Positions 12,270-24,154 of a DNA stretch of 64,000 nucleotides are shown here, piece after piece. Origin of the DNA: Cucumis sativus (Eukaryota; Streptophyta; Magnoliopsida; Cucurbitales; Cucurbitaceae); contig NC_026659.2 in NCBI RefSeq assembly GCF_000004075.3, forward strand, positions 13,957,473 through 14,021,472. The letters are read 5' to 3'. Within the stretch, counting starts at the first letter, position 1. The number at the start of each line of letters is the position of its first letter. The notes beneath the pieces were generated by a model, which did no database searches, was not told where the DNA came from, and saw nothing but the letters and a program-made list of their open reading frames with translations. Position numbers and translations under genes: made by a program.

Positions 12270-13385
12270 ATGAACTTCTTTTCTGCTGCAATTTTCTTGC
12301 TCCTCCTGCTTCTCGGCACAGGTTTTTGTTCCATTTCTTTTTCTCGTTTATTTTCATCTTTCTTCTTTCAACCCATACAAAACATACAACATTACAATTT
12401 TAAAAGAAAAAAAAAACGATTAAAAATATTCACAAATATAATAAAATGTCAAATTCTATAGAAATAAATGTGAATATATATCAAGAACTCATAGACAGTA
12501 CTGGTATTTTACTATATTCGTAAATGTTATAATTCATAATATAATCTATAAAAAAAATAAAAAAGCGCTATAAACAATTAATTTCATTCAAAATTTCCAA
12601 AAGTACAATTTTATCCTCATTCCATCACTTTTTTTTTTAACGTGGAATAAGGAAAAACAAAAATGAAAAGAAATATGCTAGCAATATGGATGGTTAATCA
12701 TTTGAACAAGAATTTAAAGAGTTGTTGATCATGTTTGAATAATGCACAATCCTTTAAACTATCATTTTATTTTCATATGAACATCTAATGTTTGAAGTGT
12801 TCTTTTATAAATTAAGAATATAATTTTCTAACCCTCTTGTACATGGCTTTAAATGTATTTTATTCCCATATTTATCCTTAAATTAGGGTTATCCTCTCCT
12901 TTAACATATATAATAAACAATTTAATTCGGTATTATAGTGAATTAAACTCATGACCCCTCTTTTTTTTTTTAATATTATTTTCATGGTTTTGGAGGAATT
13001 TTAACATACACAGCTACACACCAAATGCAAAAACTTCACTCAAATGCAAATGCATAAATAAACCATAATTATTATTTTGTGTATTTAATTTGATGATCTA
13101 GCAAAGACAATGTCTATTAACACTAACTCGTCACAGATTTAAATACTTACATATGTGAAAGAAAGAAAAAGAAAAAGAAAAAGTAGGATTAATATGAGAG
13201 ATATGGTGGCAGGGATGGGGCCAATGGTAACAGAGGCAAGAACATGCGAATCTCCAAGCCATCGCTTCAAGGGGCTGTGCTTCAGTAAGAACAACTGTGG
13301 CCATGTCTGCAAAACGGAGGGCTTTCACGGCGGCCATTGCCGGGGCTTCCGTCGCCGCTGCTTCTGCACAAAGCACTGTGTTTGA
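12270..13385 (+). CDS. plant defensin, copy 2 (two exons)
   Basis: Exon 1 is 12270-12321 and exon 2 13213-13385, joined in phase 1 over an 891-base GT-AG intron. The 74-residue precursor has a secretion signal ([18 protein letters not shown] and a short run ending TEA). The mature domain has the same eight-cysteine spacing as copy 1. It differs from copy 1 mainly in two loops: SKNNCGHV replaces SDTNCGNI, and FHGGHC replaces FSGGVC, adding histidines. The last 14 residues are identical. Both genes share gene structure, exon length and orientation, so they arose by local duplication. The exon sequences are clearly related while introns and promoters are not, which suggests purifying selection on the peptide. 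Expected role: secreted antimicrobial peptide. Confidence 0.93.
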
Positions 13386-14436
13386 GTTGAATGTGAATGA
13401 TCTCAAATCAGTTGTGTCTATCAGTAAAAGTAGACACTCAATATGGGAGCTTTTTGGGCGTGCGTTTAAACCAATAAGTCTGTCATTGTTTCCTTTTTTA
13501 AAAGTTTTGCCTTTTGTTTGTTGTGCAAGCTTTTCTTCCCATTTGCTTTGTTTTGGTTTGAATTAATGTGATGTTTAGTTCATATTATATATTTGTGTAT
13601 TTATTTGCTGTTTTCTTTCTTTTGAGATGGTTTTTTTTTTCCCGTAAAGAGGCTCACTCAAGTTATTCAACTAAGGCTGTAAAGTCAAATTGCCATTTAT
13701 ATGGTTCAAAATGCTAGCAAAAAGAGTACTCATGTCGTCTTAAATTATTAAATAAACAAACTGTTAAGTTTCGCCATTTGTTCTAAAATATCTATGTATT
13801 TTTAAAAGTTACAGTATCACTTCAAAGTTCTCAACTTTTCATAGAAATTTTAGAATTATCTTAGAAATCTAAGGATAAAAATTGAAATCATCTCAAATTT
13901 GGATGAAAAACTAAAGAATTCCTACTTATGTGCGGTTTTGCAAAGATGATGAATGATGAAAATTTGTGGCAGTAAAATTTTAGGATAAAAGTTATTATTT
14001 TGTATCAAAAGTATCCATAATATTTTACGATTTTAATCCTAAAATATTTTTAATATGGATTTTCTATACACCACAAATTATCCATTTGCTCTTTTCAATC
14101 ATCCAAAAATCCAATCATTTTGTTCACATTTTATTTCTAACTCTAATGCAATCGGTCAAATTTAAAAAAAAAAAAAGAATGATAATTAACTAATCACTTG
14201 AATAGAGAAATTGTCACATATTCACATATTTTGAATTTATAATTCTAAAAAATAATTTGTGAGGTCCAAATATACAACGATGAAAATCAAAGTAAAATTA
14301 AACTCAAAACTAGGAGAACAAATCGAAAACTTATAGAGAAAAAGAAAAACTACTTACAAATTAAATAAGTAAATCTCTTGGGCATCAAGAAATTTTTTTT
14401 ACTCCAAGGCTTTATCCCAAACCAATGAAAAACAGT
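13386..14436. other. spacer after the defensin pair
   Basis: About 1 kb of AT-rich DNA with no supported gene. The open frame at 13297-13566 overlaps the second defensin in another frame and is not credited. The region separates a plus-strand gene from the 3' end of a minus-strand PPR gene, so both ends should hold transcription terminators; none can be identified with confidence. Confidence 0.5.
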
Positions 14437-16263
14437 TTAAACAAAGCCTGATTTTCCAGCATAATGATCTTGCAACCATTTTGCTTGCACTTGCAACCCA
14501 GCATCCATCAGAGCATTCAATGCTGTCCTATAAAGCCTCTCATCCAGCCTTGTTCCTTCTAACTTCATGTCTCTGAGAAGCTTCACCAGCTCATCAACCC
14601 GACTCGTCTTTGAGAACACCCCAACCATGATCCCCCCAAATGCCTTGTCAATGGTGCCCCCGTTCATCCGAAACTCCCGGTAATATTGCTCGCACTTTTC
14701 GAATTCTGATGCCTTGACATAGGCACTTATGATACTTGTATAGCTAACCTTATCAGGTGCTATCTTTTTGCGCTTCATTTCCTTCCATAACTTCTCAACT
14801 TGCTTCAAATTCTTAGCCTTCCCATGCATCTCCATCAATATGTTGTATATCCAAACATTTGGCTGACACCCTTTTTCTTTCATCTTTGCTAATAGCCTCA
14901 TTGCATCCTTTAATCTCCCTGTTTTTCCATACATTGATATCAAGCTAGAGTAAGCTACCACACATTTATCAAACCCTTTCTCCTCCATTTCTCCAAAAAT
15001 GTCCTCTGCTTTCGAGTAGAGTCCGACACGGCAGTAGGCATTGATTGCTGAGGCGTACGTCACTTGTCCTGGCTCACATCCGTCTTCGATCAACTTCTCG
15101 TAAACTTTAACTGCAGCTTCATAGCCCCTTCTCGTGGCATAACCATTGACAATTGCACAGAAAATACAGTCAGAGACTCCAATTTTAAAGTCTTTCATTA
15201 CTTCAACAATCTCAAGTGCCTTTTCTAATGATCCTTGTTGAACGTACATCAATATGAGCTTTAGAAACATCGCAGGGTCCCTCAACAACTTCTTGGCTTT
15301 TGCTTCATTGTAAAGATCTTCCGCTAATTTAACTTCCTGGATGCTAGCAAAAGTACATATCAAAGCAGAGTAAATAGTGTAGTCTTCTGCGATCCCTTTC
15401 TTCCTCATATCTCTAAAAAACTCAAGCGACTCGAAAACCCTCCCCGACTTTGCTAAGGACTCGCAAAGTATCCCGTAAATCTTGGTCGAAAATGGCGTAG
15501 AAACCGAAATCCTACTCTCCACTTCATTAAACAGTTCCATAACTCTCTCAGAATCCCCAAGTTTAAGATAGGCTTCCATGACCCTACAATAACATCCAGA
15601 ATCTGCTTCGATTCTTGCAGATTTCAAGCGCTGGAAAACCATGATAGTGCTTTTGTGCATGTGAAGCTTATTGTAGCCTCTCATGGCAGCTTCAAAAGCA
15701 GTCATAGCAACACCACTATCCCTTTCAAAAACCTCAAGCAAAGACTTGACAACTTTAAATTTTCTACCTCTAACACAACTACTAACCAATTTAGAACAAG
15801 TATCTCTATCAGGGCAAACACCAAAATCCACAAAGTCCCTAGAAACTAAAAGAATCAAATCCCATTTCTTCAATCGAACTAAGTACCTGATCAGATGCCG
15901 CAATGTCGATTTCTGAGGTCGAAACCCAGCCGTCTCCTTCGCTTTCACATAATAGTCATAGATCAAATCCTCGGTTCCGGGGTTTTGCGACAACCCACAT
16001 AAGAAATCGTTCAAATCTTGAACGTTGGGCAAGGAGGGAAGTTGAAAATCGTGAAGATTGGAGTTTGAATGGATGTCGGGTAATGCGATGGAGGGTTGTT
16101 CTAAGATTGGGGAAGGGCAACCGGAGGAATTTAGATGAAGGGATGGAAGATTTGAAGTGGGAAGAGAGAAAAGGAGAGAGAAGTTAGAGGTGGAGATGAA
16201 ATGGGATTTTCTGAAAGAGTTTGATGGAGGGAATGAGCAGTCGGGAGAGGGAGAGAGGGCCAT
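14437..16263 (-). CDS. P-class pentatricopeptide repeat protein, likely chloroplast
   Basis: A single uninterrupted frame of 608 residues. The first roughly 60 residues are rich in Ser, Pro and hydroxylated residues with few acidic ones, as in a plastid transit peptide. From about residue 140 to the C-terminus the protein is made of degenerate 35-residue PPR units (for example VAYSSLISMYGKTGRLKDAM and WIYNILMEMHGKAKNLKQVE). No E, DYW or SMR domain follows, so it is a pure P-class protein. Such proteins bind organelle RNA and act in its processing, stability or translation. From memory the length and sequence resemble Arabidopsis At5g13770, which is tentative. A separate frame with an ATG at 16406 overlaps the start and would be an overlapping upstream ORF if transcription begins further upstream. 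Confidence 0.92.
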   Translation of the reverse strand: MALSPSPDCSFPPSNSFRKSHFISTSNFSLLFSLPTSNLPSLHLNSSGCPSPILEQPSIALPDIHSNSNLHDFQLPSLPNVQDLNDFLCGLSQNPGTEDLIYDYYVKAKETAGFRPQKSTLRHLIRYLVRLKKWDLILLVSRDFVDFGVCPDRDTCSKLVSSCVRGRKFKVVKSLLEVFERDSGVAMTAFEAAMRGYNKLHMHKSTIMVFQRLKSARIEADSGCYCRVMEAYLKLGDSERVMELFNEVESRISVSTPFSTKIYGILCESLAKSGRVFESLEFFRDMRKKGIAEDYTIYSALICTFASIQEVKLAEDLYNEAKAKKLLRDPAMFLKLILMYVQQGSLEKALEIVEVMKDFKIGVSDCIFCAIVNGYATRRGYEAAVKVYEKLIEDGCEPGQVTYASAINAYCRVGLYSKAEDIFGEMEEKGFDKCVVAYSSLISMYGKTGRLKDAMRLLAKMKEKGCQPNVWIYNILMEMHGKAKNLKQVEKLWKEMKRKKIAPDKVSYTSIISAYVKASEFEKCEQYYREFRMNGGTIDKAFGGIMVGVFSKTSRVDELVKLLRDMKLEGTRLDERLYRTALNALMDAGLQVQAKWLQDHYAGKSGFV

Positions 16264-19200
16264 GGGAGATAAGGTCGGAAGAAGATCGGAGTGCCACTCA
16301 TAATATATAGCTTATCGGTAAGGAAGTTTGGGTTCGAGATCTTGTAAGCCACTGAATTGGTGCCAAGTGGGGAGCTTTTGGACAGAAGGGTGAAGGGATT
16401 TTCCATGTAAGCATTTGTGTTTCCTCCATCTCCATGAAAACTGACAAGCTTTTGTGTGGTATATAATACAATTATATATAGTGAGTGGACAGTGGTTTCG
16501 CTTCTCCAACTTTATATTCATCTGCTGACTGCTTCTACATCTTTATTCTTTACTTTCTTTTGCTTTATTTCAAAATTTCTTAAGGCTTCTAATTATATAT
16601 CACACACATACATATTCATTTGTATTATCTAATTAAAACAATAATGGGTCAAAAAGTTTTTTAACAAATGAAATTGCCCTCCTTCAAATTTTCTTAATTC
16701 CAAAACTCAAACCCAAGAGGGTTGTGAGAGTGGAAGCACAACCATAGCATCCTATTTTGTTCAAAATAAAATATTATTTAATATGTATTGTAATTTTACA
16801 CTTTAAAATTAATACAAAATTTGATAATGTGAGAGAAAGACACGTTCCTCCACACCCTACCTAAGTATGTCTGTGCTTAATAGAACAACTTATTTACTGA
16901 CACTAAAACGGTTAAAAGTGAATTTCCTCTTGCACTCTATGTCCCCATCTATCCACCCGATCTTACCCTTGAAAGGGGGGCTTATTTGACTAGTGTTGAA
17001 AAGTTTCTCTCCCCTACACAAATCTAAGGATAATTTCGTGTGAAATTATCATTAAGTTACCTATGTCATCAATAAAAAAAAATAGTCAATTTTATACTAT
17101 AAATAATGTTAGAACGTAAAAGTGACTATTTCATGGTTTCAGTGTTATGTAAACTCTTAAATGTCCCAACTTCCATGTCTCTACATGAGCGATTTAGGAT
17201 CATAACATTTGTGTTAAGTACAAAACGAGATGCATCCATAGTGTCTCTTAAATAAGGTGTCCAACCTAATTCATATGTCATAGACCATTCAAGCTATATA
17301 TTCAAACTTGATACATGTTTATGTCTATACATAAAATTTAAGTCTACACCAAATAACTTCAAGACCTTAGTTTATTGGATTCAAAATTATAGTAGGCATT
17401 TTCAGTAACCACTTTATTGAATAGAATATGATTTAAAATTACAAACTACGAACGATTTTTAAGTATGTATCAATGTAGGTTTCCATTAGTGTCTATTAAT
17501 ATAAACTTCCATTCGTGTGAATCAAGTAATGATATAAAATTTTGCTATATTTTGGTTTATTTTGCTATATTTGAAAATAACTAAATCTTGTAGCTTAGAC
17601 CAATCCGCGGGTCAAGTTTTAAAATGAAATTATTTATATTTTTATAAAACTTTTAAGAGCATTTTCAAATATAGAAAAAAAAAATCAAACTATTTACAAA
17701 TATAACAAAGTCTATTTAAGTTTTATTTGTTATATGTGAAAATAATTTTAATTTATTTTACCATTAATAACGATCTTTTTACAAAACAAAAAAAAAAAAA
17801 AAAAAGAGATGAAGAAAAAAAAGAAAATCAAGCTAGTTATATATATAAAAAACCAAACTTCATTTATTTTGAGAATTTTATTTTATCAGTACATTGTTTC
17901 TAACTTAAATTAAAGTTCCATTTTTCTTCTTTGTGAAAACTTCAAGTTCATTCTAACACCAAGTGTTGTTATTTACTTATTTATTTCGTTTTATGTTGTG
18001 TTTTCTTATATCTTAACGTTCATCTTAGACTTTTTCTCAAACTCTCTTTTTTGCTCTATCCGACTTCTTTAATTAATTCTTTTTATTATTTTTTGTTTCT
18101 ACTCATTTTGATTTACACTTATTTTTCCCGTCAACTTAATTTTTCCTTGTGATTTAGGTTACCATAAGCATATAAGCAGGGTTTCTAATAAACTTTATAT
18201 TTTTTTATATCAATTGAGTAATTAATCAAATTTAAAGTGTATTTTTTTTAAAAAAAAATCCAGATCTTTGTTAATTTTGCCATCTTATTTATTTATATAC
18301 TTATATAACAATGTACCCTTAATTTTAGTTTACATATTTTTGCTGCATTTCTTAGTTATCATTAAGACTATATAGAGGTTGATGACAATGTAATAACTTA
18401 ATTTTGTAAACATTCGATTGGAGAATTGATTACACACACAAAATACAATCATGGTCGTCGTGTTGGTCACGAGTGAACAGATTGATTTTTATATTTAAGT
18501 GATGATTGTGTGTGCCACTGCCAATGATAGGCTCAGCTTGCTAGTTAATTTACATGTAAATACATTTTTTTTTTATAAAAAAAGTTTAGTTTTGATACCC
18601 AATAATTTTTTAAGGTAAAAAATAGCAATTTTCCCACTTTTCATGTCTAAAATAAAGGGAATGTTAAATTTTAAAAAACAATCCTGCTTTCTAAAAGAAT
18701 TGAAAGCTCAAAAGACATTCTAAGGTTGACTTGGAAATAACCTTTTAATCCTTATATTTGCTCCTTAATTTTTCAATCGAACTTTTCAGTTATACTATAC
18801 CATAATATTTGTTAAGAGAAAAAAAAAGGTCAAGGTTTAAGATTTCAAACTTTCAACAAATATAAAGTATTATGAGAAATGATATACCCATTTAATAGAA
18901 CAAAGCAGAGTAGAGGTGACAAAAAGTTAATAATAATACAAAGTAATGATAATAGGACTTCAAAGAGATGTGGAGGATTCTGGCCCGAACACTCACGAAA
19001 AAAAACTGAAAAATCTATACTAACACTCTTGCACATTAGCGGCAGATGAGCATCAAGTTCAAAACAAGCATCAGCTACCATCATTTCCTATGTATAACTT
19101 CAAAATTAAAAGGCTCAGATATCTCAGAACTTCAATCATCTACACCCCATCCATCCGAGCCAAAGCTCAAACTTTTGAGACATTAAGCTCATTCGATGAT

Positions 19201-20307
19201 TCGTAATTGTGAACCTTGGTAGGTTCACTTTGAGACAGTGAGATTTACCAATGGAGCGCTCCTTTGGGTCTCTAGCACTGTATTGTATCCTTTAACCAGT
19301 GATGAGTTTTCATTTATCTTAATGAAAATTGGTCCAAGATTGAATTGCTTGTGGAACCTTCTTTCTCTAATCATCCACTGGAACTAAATGTTTGTCCCTC
19401 TCAAATTTGAAGAGAAAAATGAACCCTACGCAGAGCTTAAAAGCTATATGGAATGCATCTAGAATCGTCCAAAACTTAGAATGATCAATTAAAGATAAAA
19501 AAAAAACTAAGAGCGTGTATAGTTTAACTTTTCAAGGGTTTAATAACATTTTTTTTCTCTAGAACTTGGATTGGACGGGGTAGTCGTAGTGCAAGAAGAA
19601 TTTACTTCGACTTTCATTTTCAGTTCACATGACACGTATTGTCAGTTGTCACACAAATCTCAATGAAAGATCAAGAAACTATATCAGATCTAAATCTTTG
19701 AACAAGTATACTCTTCCGTCTCCTCACAACCCTTCCTTTTTTGCAACTGCCATCTAACATTAGGCAGAAATCTATGGAACTCAACTAGATGATAAGTATG
19801 ATTGGATGTTGTATTTTTGAATGAAATCATATTTTCTTGGAAGATTGACCTTTTTCGCAAGATATGTACATCCTAAATAAGGATGATGATTAAGTTGAAT
19901 GTTCTTTATTTAAACGCTTCTTTCTTTTCATGATGAATGGAAGAATTATTTCAATCTGTACATCCTAAAGAAGTTATAAGAACAACAATAGCACTACAAA
20001 TGTATTATGGATATTATTAATTGATTTGAAGTACACAAGTCAAATTGCAACATAATAAAGCTACAAACAGCCTATCTGCATTTACTCCAAGTTTCCAACT
20101 AATTTTATGAGTAGTCTAATGTCATCAAAACAAATGCATATTAGGAAAAGTTATTTAAAGATTCTATCCCGCAAATGAACTACATGCAGAAGGCAGATCA
20201 AAGTAAGACTAAGATAACAAAAATCAGCAAAACTTTAAGTTTACTTACTCAGAGCCCTCTTATCTGATGATTGTGAAGAGGAAGAGAAGGTACACTCAAT
20301 CAAAACT
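16264..20307. other. gene-poor spacer with degraded MITE-like repeats
   Basis: About 4 kb without a supported gene. Near 17400-17730 there are words of the TTTGCTATATT / TTTACAAATATAAC family seen at 5234-5462 and 9240-9465, some inverted. Poly-A and poly-T runs occur near 17790-17805 and 18567. The stretch 19000-19450 is less AT-biased and may be transcribed or an old repeat, but no frame is convincing. The last part contains the 3' end region of the SLOW GREEN 1-like gene. Confidence 0.5.
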
Positions 20308-21345
20308 TTAGTTTTCATCTGATCCAAAGATTTTCATCCTTGACAATGGAGTTCTTAGATACCCATCAACCTCAAATTTCTTTGGTGAGAGCTCCCTGTA
20401 TTTGGCAAATTGCTGTTTGGCCTCTATATTCTTATCAAGCAAGCTGTAGATCATTCCTTGACAGAAGTAAGGCCTAAAGTCACTTGGATCTTCCTTCACC
20501 AATTCTTTGTAACTTTTCAAGGCTTCCTCAACATTCTTCTGCAAGAATTGTATTTGAGCCATTATCAACTTCACATCTCTGGCTTCCTTAGCTTTGTTTT
20601 CGTTCTCAGCGATTCTCAAAGCTTCTTCCAATCGCCGAATCACAGCTTCCCCTTCCCCACAACGATCCATTAACAATGCGTTTTCAAACAATGCTTCGAA
20701 AGACAATGGATTGACAGCCAAAATCTCTTCAAAAACTTCTCTTGCATGTTCCGTTTTGCCCATTTCCCCAAGCAACCTAGCCATCAGAAATTTCCACTCA
20801 GTCACTGACGGCAGAGCAGATACCAATTGCTTCAAAATTTTTAGCGCTTCTTCATCCTCACCATTTTCAAGCTTTTGCTGTAGGAGAGATTTGAGGGCCT
20901 CGACAGCCTCAGAATTCGATTCGAGAAAGTCATTTAACGGCGAGGATTGCCTCCCGTCCTGGTCTGAATCCTCAAAAATCCGATGATCGGAGGTGGTTTC
21001 CTCCACTCTTGAAGCTTCCTCAGCCACCACCGCAGACGATTCAGCTCTGGCAGGCAAATTCGAGAACTTCCCAACCATGGTGGCGGCAGCACCAATGAGA
21101 ATCGCAGCTTTGGCGTAGTTGCGGAGACAATGAACAACAGGGTGGTGGGTCCTGGGAACGGGAACGGGAACAGAGGAAGCCCTAACCCTAAACGGATGCA
21201 CAGAAACGGAACTGCGAGAAAGGGGAGCAGCAAAACGAAGATTGTTCGAGAATGAGACCATTTTAGAATTAGATGGATTGAAATTGAAGATGGATGAAAA
21301 AGATGAAGAAGAAGGTGAAGAGATGGAAGCAAATGTGGAGCTCAT
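20308..21345 (-). CDS. SG1: SLOW GREEN 1-like chloroplast TPR protein
   Basis: A single-exon frame of 345 residues. The N-terminus (about 1-55) is Ser-rich and basic, consistent with a chloroplast transit peptide ending near FRVRASS. Residues about 77-95 (AKAAILIGAAATMVGKF) are a hydrophobic, possibly membrane-spanning segment. An acidic linker follows, then tetratricopeptide repeats from about 145 to 330, with typical pairs such as EALKILKQLVSALP and AREVFEEILAVNPLSFEAL. The architecture and the closing RELSPKKFEVDGYLRTPLSR match what I recall of SLOW GREEN 1, a plant TPR protein needed for chloroplast development and early greening. Family membership in the TPR class is secure from the sequence; the specific name is recalled and not searched. 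Confidence 0.82.
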   Translation of the reverse strand: MSSTFASISSPSSSSFSSIFNFNPSNSKMVSFSNNLRFAAPLSRSSVSVHPFRVRASSVPVPVPRTHHPVVHCLRNYAKAAILIGAAATMVGKFSNLPARAESSAVVAEEASRVEETTSDHRIFEDSDQDGRQSSPLNDFLESNSEAVEALKSLLQQKLENGEDEEALKILKQLVSALPSVTEWKFLMARLLGEMGKTEHAREVFEEILAVNPLSFEALFENALLMDRCGEGEAVIRRLEEALRIAENENKAKEARDVKLIMAQIQFLQKNVEEALKSYKELVKEDPSDFRPYFCQGMIYSLLDKNIEAKQQFAKYRELSPKKFEVDGYLRTPLSRMKIFGSDEN

Positions 21346-23408
21346 GGAAGAAAGAGAGAAATGGGTTATGGGCTATAGGTGGTGAGAGGGATTTGGTAGA
21401 AGGTCGTTGAGTTTGGGAGACGGTAGTTTCGAGAAGAAGTAAAGAGAAGAATTTTGGAATGGGACAGAAATCAAAGTTTCCGAAGCCTCTTCTGCAAGTT
21501 ATCGAAACCTACCTCCGGTGCCACCGCCGTTGCAATTCCGACTATCGAAACTACGTCGTTTTGTTACAATATAGATTATTTATAATCATTTTATACCATT
21601 TTTTAAAACTATTTATTTATTTTCAGTTTTTACAAACTTATTTATTTATTACATTTCTCAAAATTTTTATTAAAAGATAGTAAAATTTGAACACGATGAC
21701 TATCCAAAATTTGAAAATAAAATCTAAAATTTTGTTATCTTTGTTTTACAATATTTGAAAATATCTCTGTTACAATTTTATTTACTTATTGTGTTAACAA
21801 AATTTATTTTATTTATTACAAATTCATTTCTTCTTCCCATCAGCAATATTAGGGTAGAGAAAATGTGTACAAGTTGGAAGAAAGTAGAACAATGATCCAA
21901 AACTTTCATTGATCCCATGCAGCTCAATATATTCAAATTCAACTGTCATCCTTCTAATATTTGAATATTTGGAGGAAGTGGTAATGTCCAGTATATAATG
22001 TTCAACATTCAAAACTAAAATCAAACTTGTTCGGAGAAGTTCAATGTAACTATCTAATTCAAACACTCTCGAAGAACCATGTAAATTTATGTGTCAGTTT
22101 TCTGTTTATCTTTATTGGTTGATTTTATAAGACAACCTTCCAAAAATACAATAAGTTAGTTATGAAACAATACATACCACACCACATACTCGTCCACCAC
22201 AACTACTTTTTCCCAAACAAATCAAGCCAACACAAGAAGAATTAAAGGTGAGATGAAAAGGGCAGTGAAGTTGAACAAATGAAAGGGAACCCACTTGAAA
22301 ATGCCTAAAATTATGGCTACATTTGATTAAAACACAAAAGAGAGAGAATTAGTAGATCAAATACGCTTCCATATTTGATTGTGATATGTGTACACTGAGA
22401 GCTTCAATCCAACAGGCACATCGTTGAACAAAAGATCCAATTTTTATGTAGTGTTTCCAATCCTTCAATCATGCAATGCCAAGTTTTAACCTTCATGACT
22501 ATTTTTCAAGGTAATTAGCTAACTTGTGTATATTGGAAGTAACAGAATCATGAAGAGTTTCACCAGCCCAAACAGAACAAACAACAATGGAGACAATAAT
22601 GCACACAACTCCACCACCAACAACAATGGATATGCTATTGTTCATATATAATATATATATGTGTACATAAATACACAATTTAATCTTTTTATGCTATATT
22701 CAAAATATTTCTAGCGATTATTTCATTTTAGAAAAATGATACCGTTAGTTTTCAAAATTTGGTGAGACTTTTTAAATATTAGTAAAGAAATAATAACAAA
22801 ACAGGAAATTTACACTTGCAAAGGGTGGTAGGCTTCATTTCAAGACAATAAAAATATGGACCTAAGTGAATGACGACTAAATGCATAGATTTAGTTTGTA
22901 TTTAAAGAAAAAAAAAAAAAAAAAACTCTAATCAAATTACAAATTAGTGGTTAAATGTTTGATATATGTTGAATTAAAGTCATGGTTCTACCAACAAAAT
23001 TGAAATCCAACATATCTATACCTGATGTGATTGATAGATTTAGGATAAATGTATAGGGTGTTAGGACCTCCTCAAAATTTATGCTATTTGTAATACAAAA
23101 ACCAGTAGCTAGTCTAATCACAAAATTGTCTTCTAACCTCTCTCAATCTAGGTTCAAGCTTTAATTACTTTTTACAATTTTTTTCAAAACTATTTTTATT
23201 GAATTATCATGTCCCTCCTCAACAAAATTTCTCGAAAATGTAGACATTTATTAATGTTTGTGTTTTTCTCCTTTTCTTTTTCTTTCTTTCAAGCTGGAAA
23301 TGAAAATGTAACTCTTCACCTATCTTATTTTGGCTTCTTTTTTTCACTAGAATAAGATTTAGAATTTTCTAGGAAAATAAATTATATTTCAAAATATTTA
23401 TATAAATA
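21346..23408. other. spacer upstream of SG1-like gene
   Basis: The part nearest 21346-21560 is less AT-rich and probably contains the SG1-like promoter and 5' leader. Further right the DNA is AT-rich with a poly-A run near 22908-22924. Apart from the small frame at 22499-22645 no gene is supported. Confidence 0.5.
22499..22645 (-). CDS. possible 48-residue single-pass membrane peptide
   Basis: A short minus-strand frame starts MNNSISIVVGGGVVCIIVSI, continues VVCSVWAGETLHDSVTSNI and ends LANYLEK before TAG. Residues about 5-25 form one uninterrupted hydrophobic segment with a GGG motif, followed by an amphipathic tail. The surrounding sequence is AT-rich noncoding-looking DNA, so this ordered composition stands out. 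A TATATATAT run lies about 10-25 bases upstream of the ATG. I do not recognise the family. It could be a genuine small membrane protein, an exon of a larger gene, or chance. Confidence 0.35.
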   Translation of the reverse strand: MNNSISIVVGGGVVCIIVSIVVCSVWAGETLHDSVTSNIHKLANYLEK

Positions 23409-23881
23409 TTTCAACCTCGAGATGGACGATTGTGCGGCACTTGTTCTAACTCAATGAACAAGTCAGCCGATAAAAATCCAAGAGTTCTGGGTAATGTTGA
23501 CGTATGTCGTAACCTTCCTTGGCGTTTTAGGGAAATTTATTTATAAAACGCGGGAAAAAAAGAAATACATTGAAATAGACGTTACAATAAGCATTAAAGA
23601 CTGTCAATTGTAAGGAAAAATGGTTGTTTGCAAAGAGTACAACTAATGCTTGGGTGGGGATTCAACTGGTATGTCTCCCCTATAGTACATTTTGAACATT
23701 TTCAGCTTTGGTAGGCTTGCATATGAAAATGTCGAAACGTCACACCCAAGCTTTATGACCTAGAAATGAAAAGCAAACACCTAAACTAGTTATGAGAATT
23801 AAAGATGAGATAAATTGGGGGTAATCGAAGCATATAACCAAAGGTAAACACACTTTTGGAAAAATATGTCTGTGCATGACA
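23409..23881 (-). repeat. 3' LTR of the gag-only element
   Basis: It matches 26960-27412 over nearly its full length, from TTCAACCTCGAG to a terminal GACA. The outermost roughly 15 bases at the left are missing compared with the other LTR. The adjoining interior, read on the minus strand, ends with GTGGGAGAGTG, a likely polypurine tract. Confidence 0.85.
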
Positions 23882-24154
23882 CACTCTCCCACTTAAATAG
23901 TTGACGTCCCCGTTGACTGGCAAAGCTGAAATCCTTCGATCTCCTGCCTCCATGCTTCACGGTCACTGGTACGTCTTCTTCTTGTTTCTTCCACGGGGAG
24001 GTTCTTCCATTTCGCCTTTGAACTTGTGTATCCTCCTCGTGGGTCTTCTAATTTTTCTCACTTCCTTAGCGAGGACTTCTTCAGCTTCTGCTTGTCCCTC
24101 GGGTCTTCTCACGAGGTGGTGATCTTGGTATCTTCCTAATCGAGTCAGTTCAGG

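Noticed and set aside
13297..13566. 89-residue frame overlapping defensin 2 exon 2
   Set aside because: It is an out-of-frame reading of the defensin exon.
16131..16406. 91-residue minus-strand frame overlapping the start of the first PPR gene
   Set aside because: Probably leader plus out-of-frame PPR sequence; kept only as a possible overlapping upstream ORF.
18845..19084. 79-residue minus-strand frame
   Set aside because: No domain, no matching exon neighbours; likely chance or transcribed noncoding DNA.
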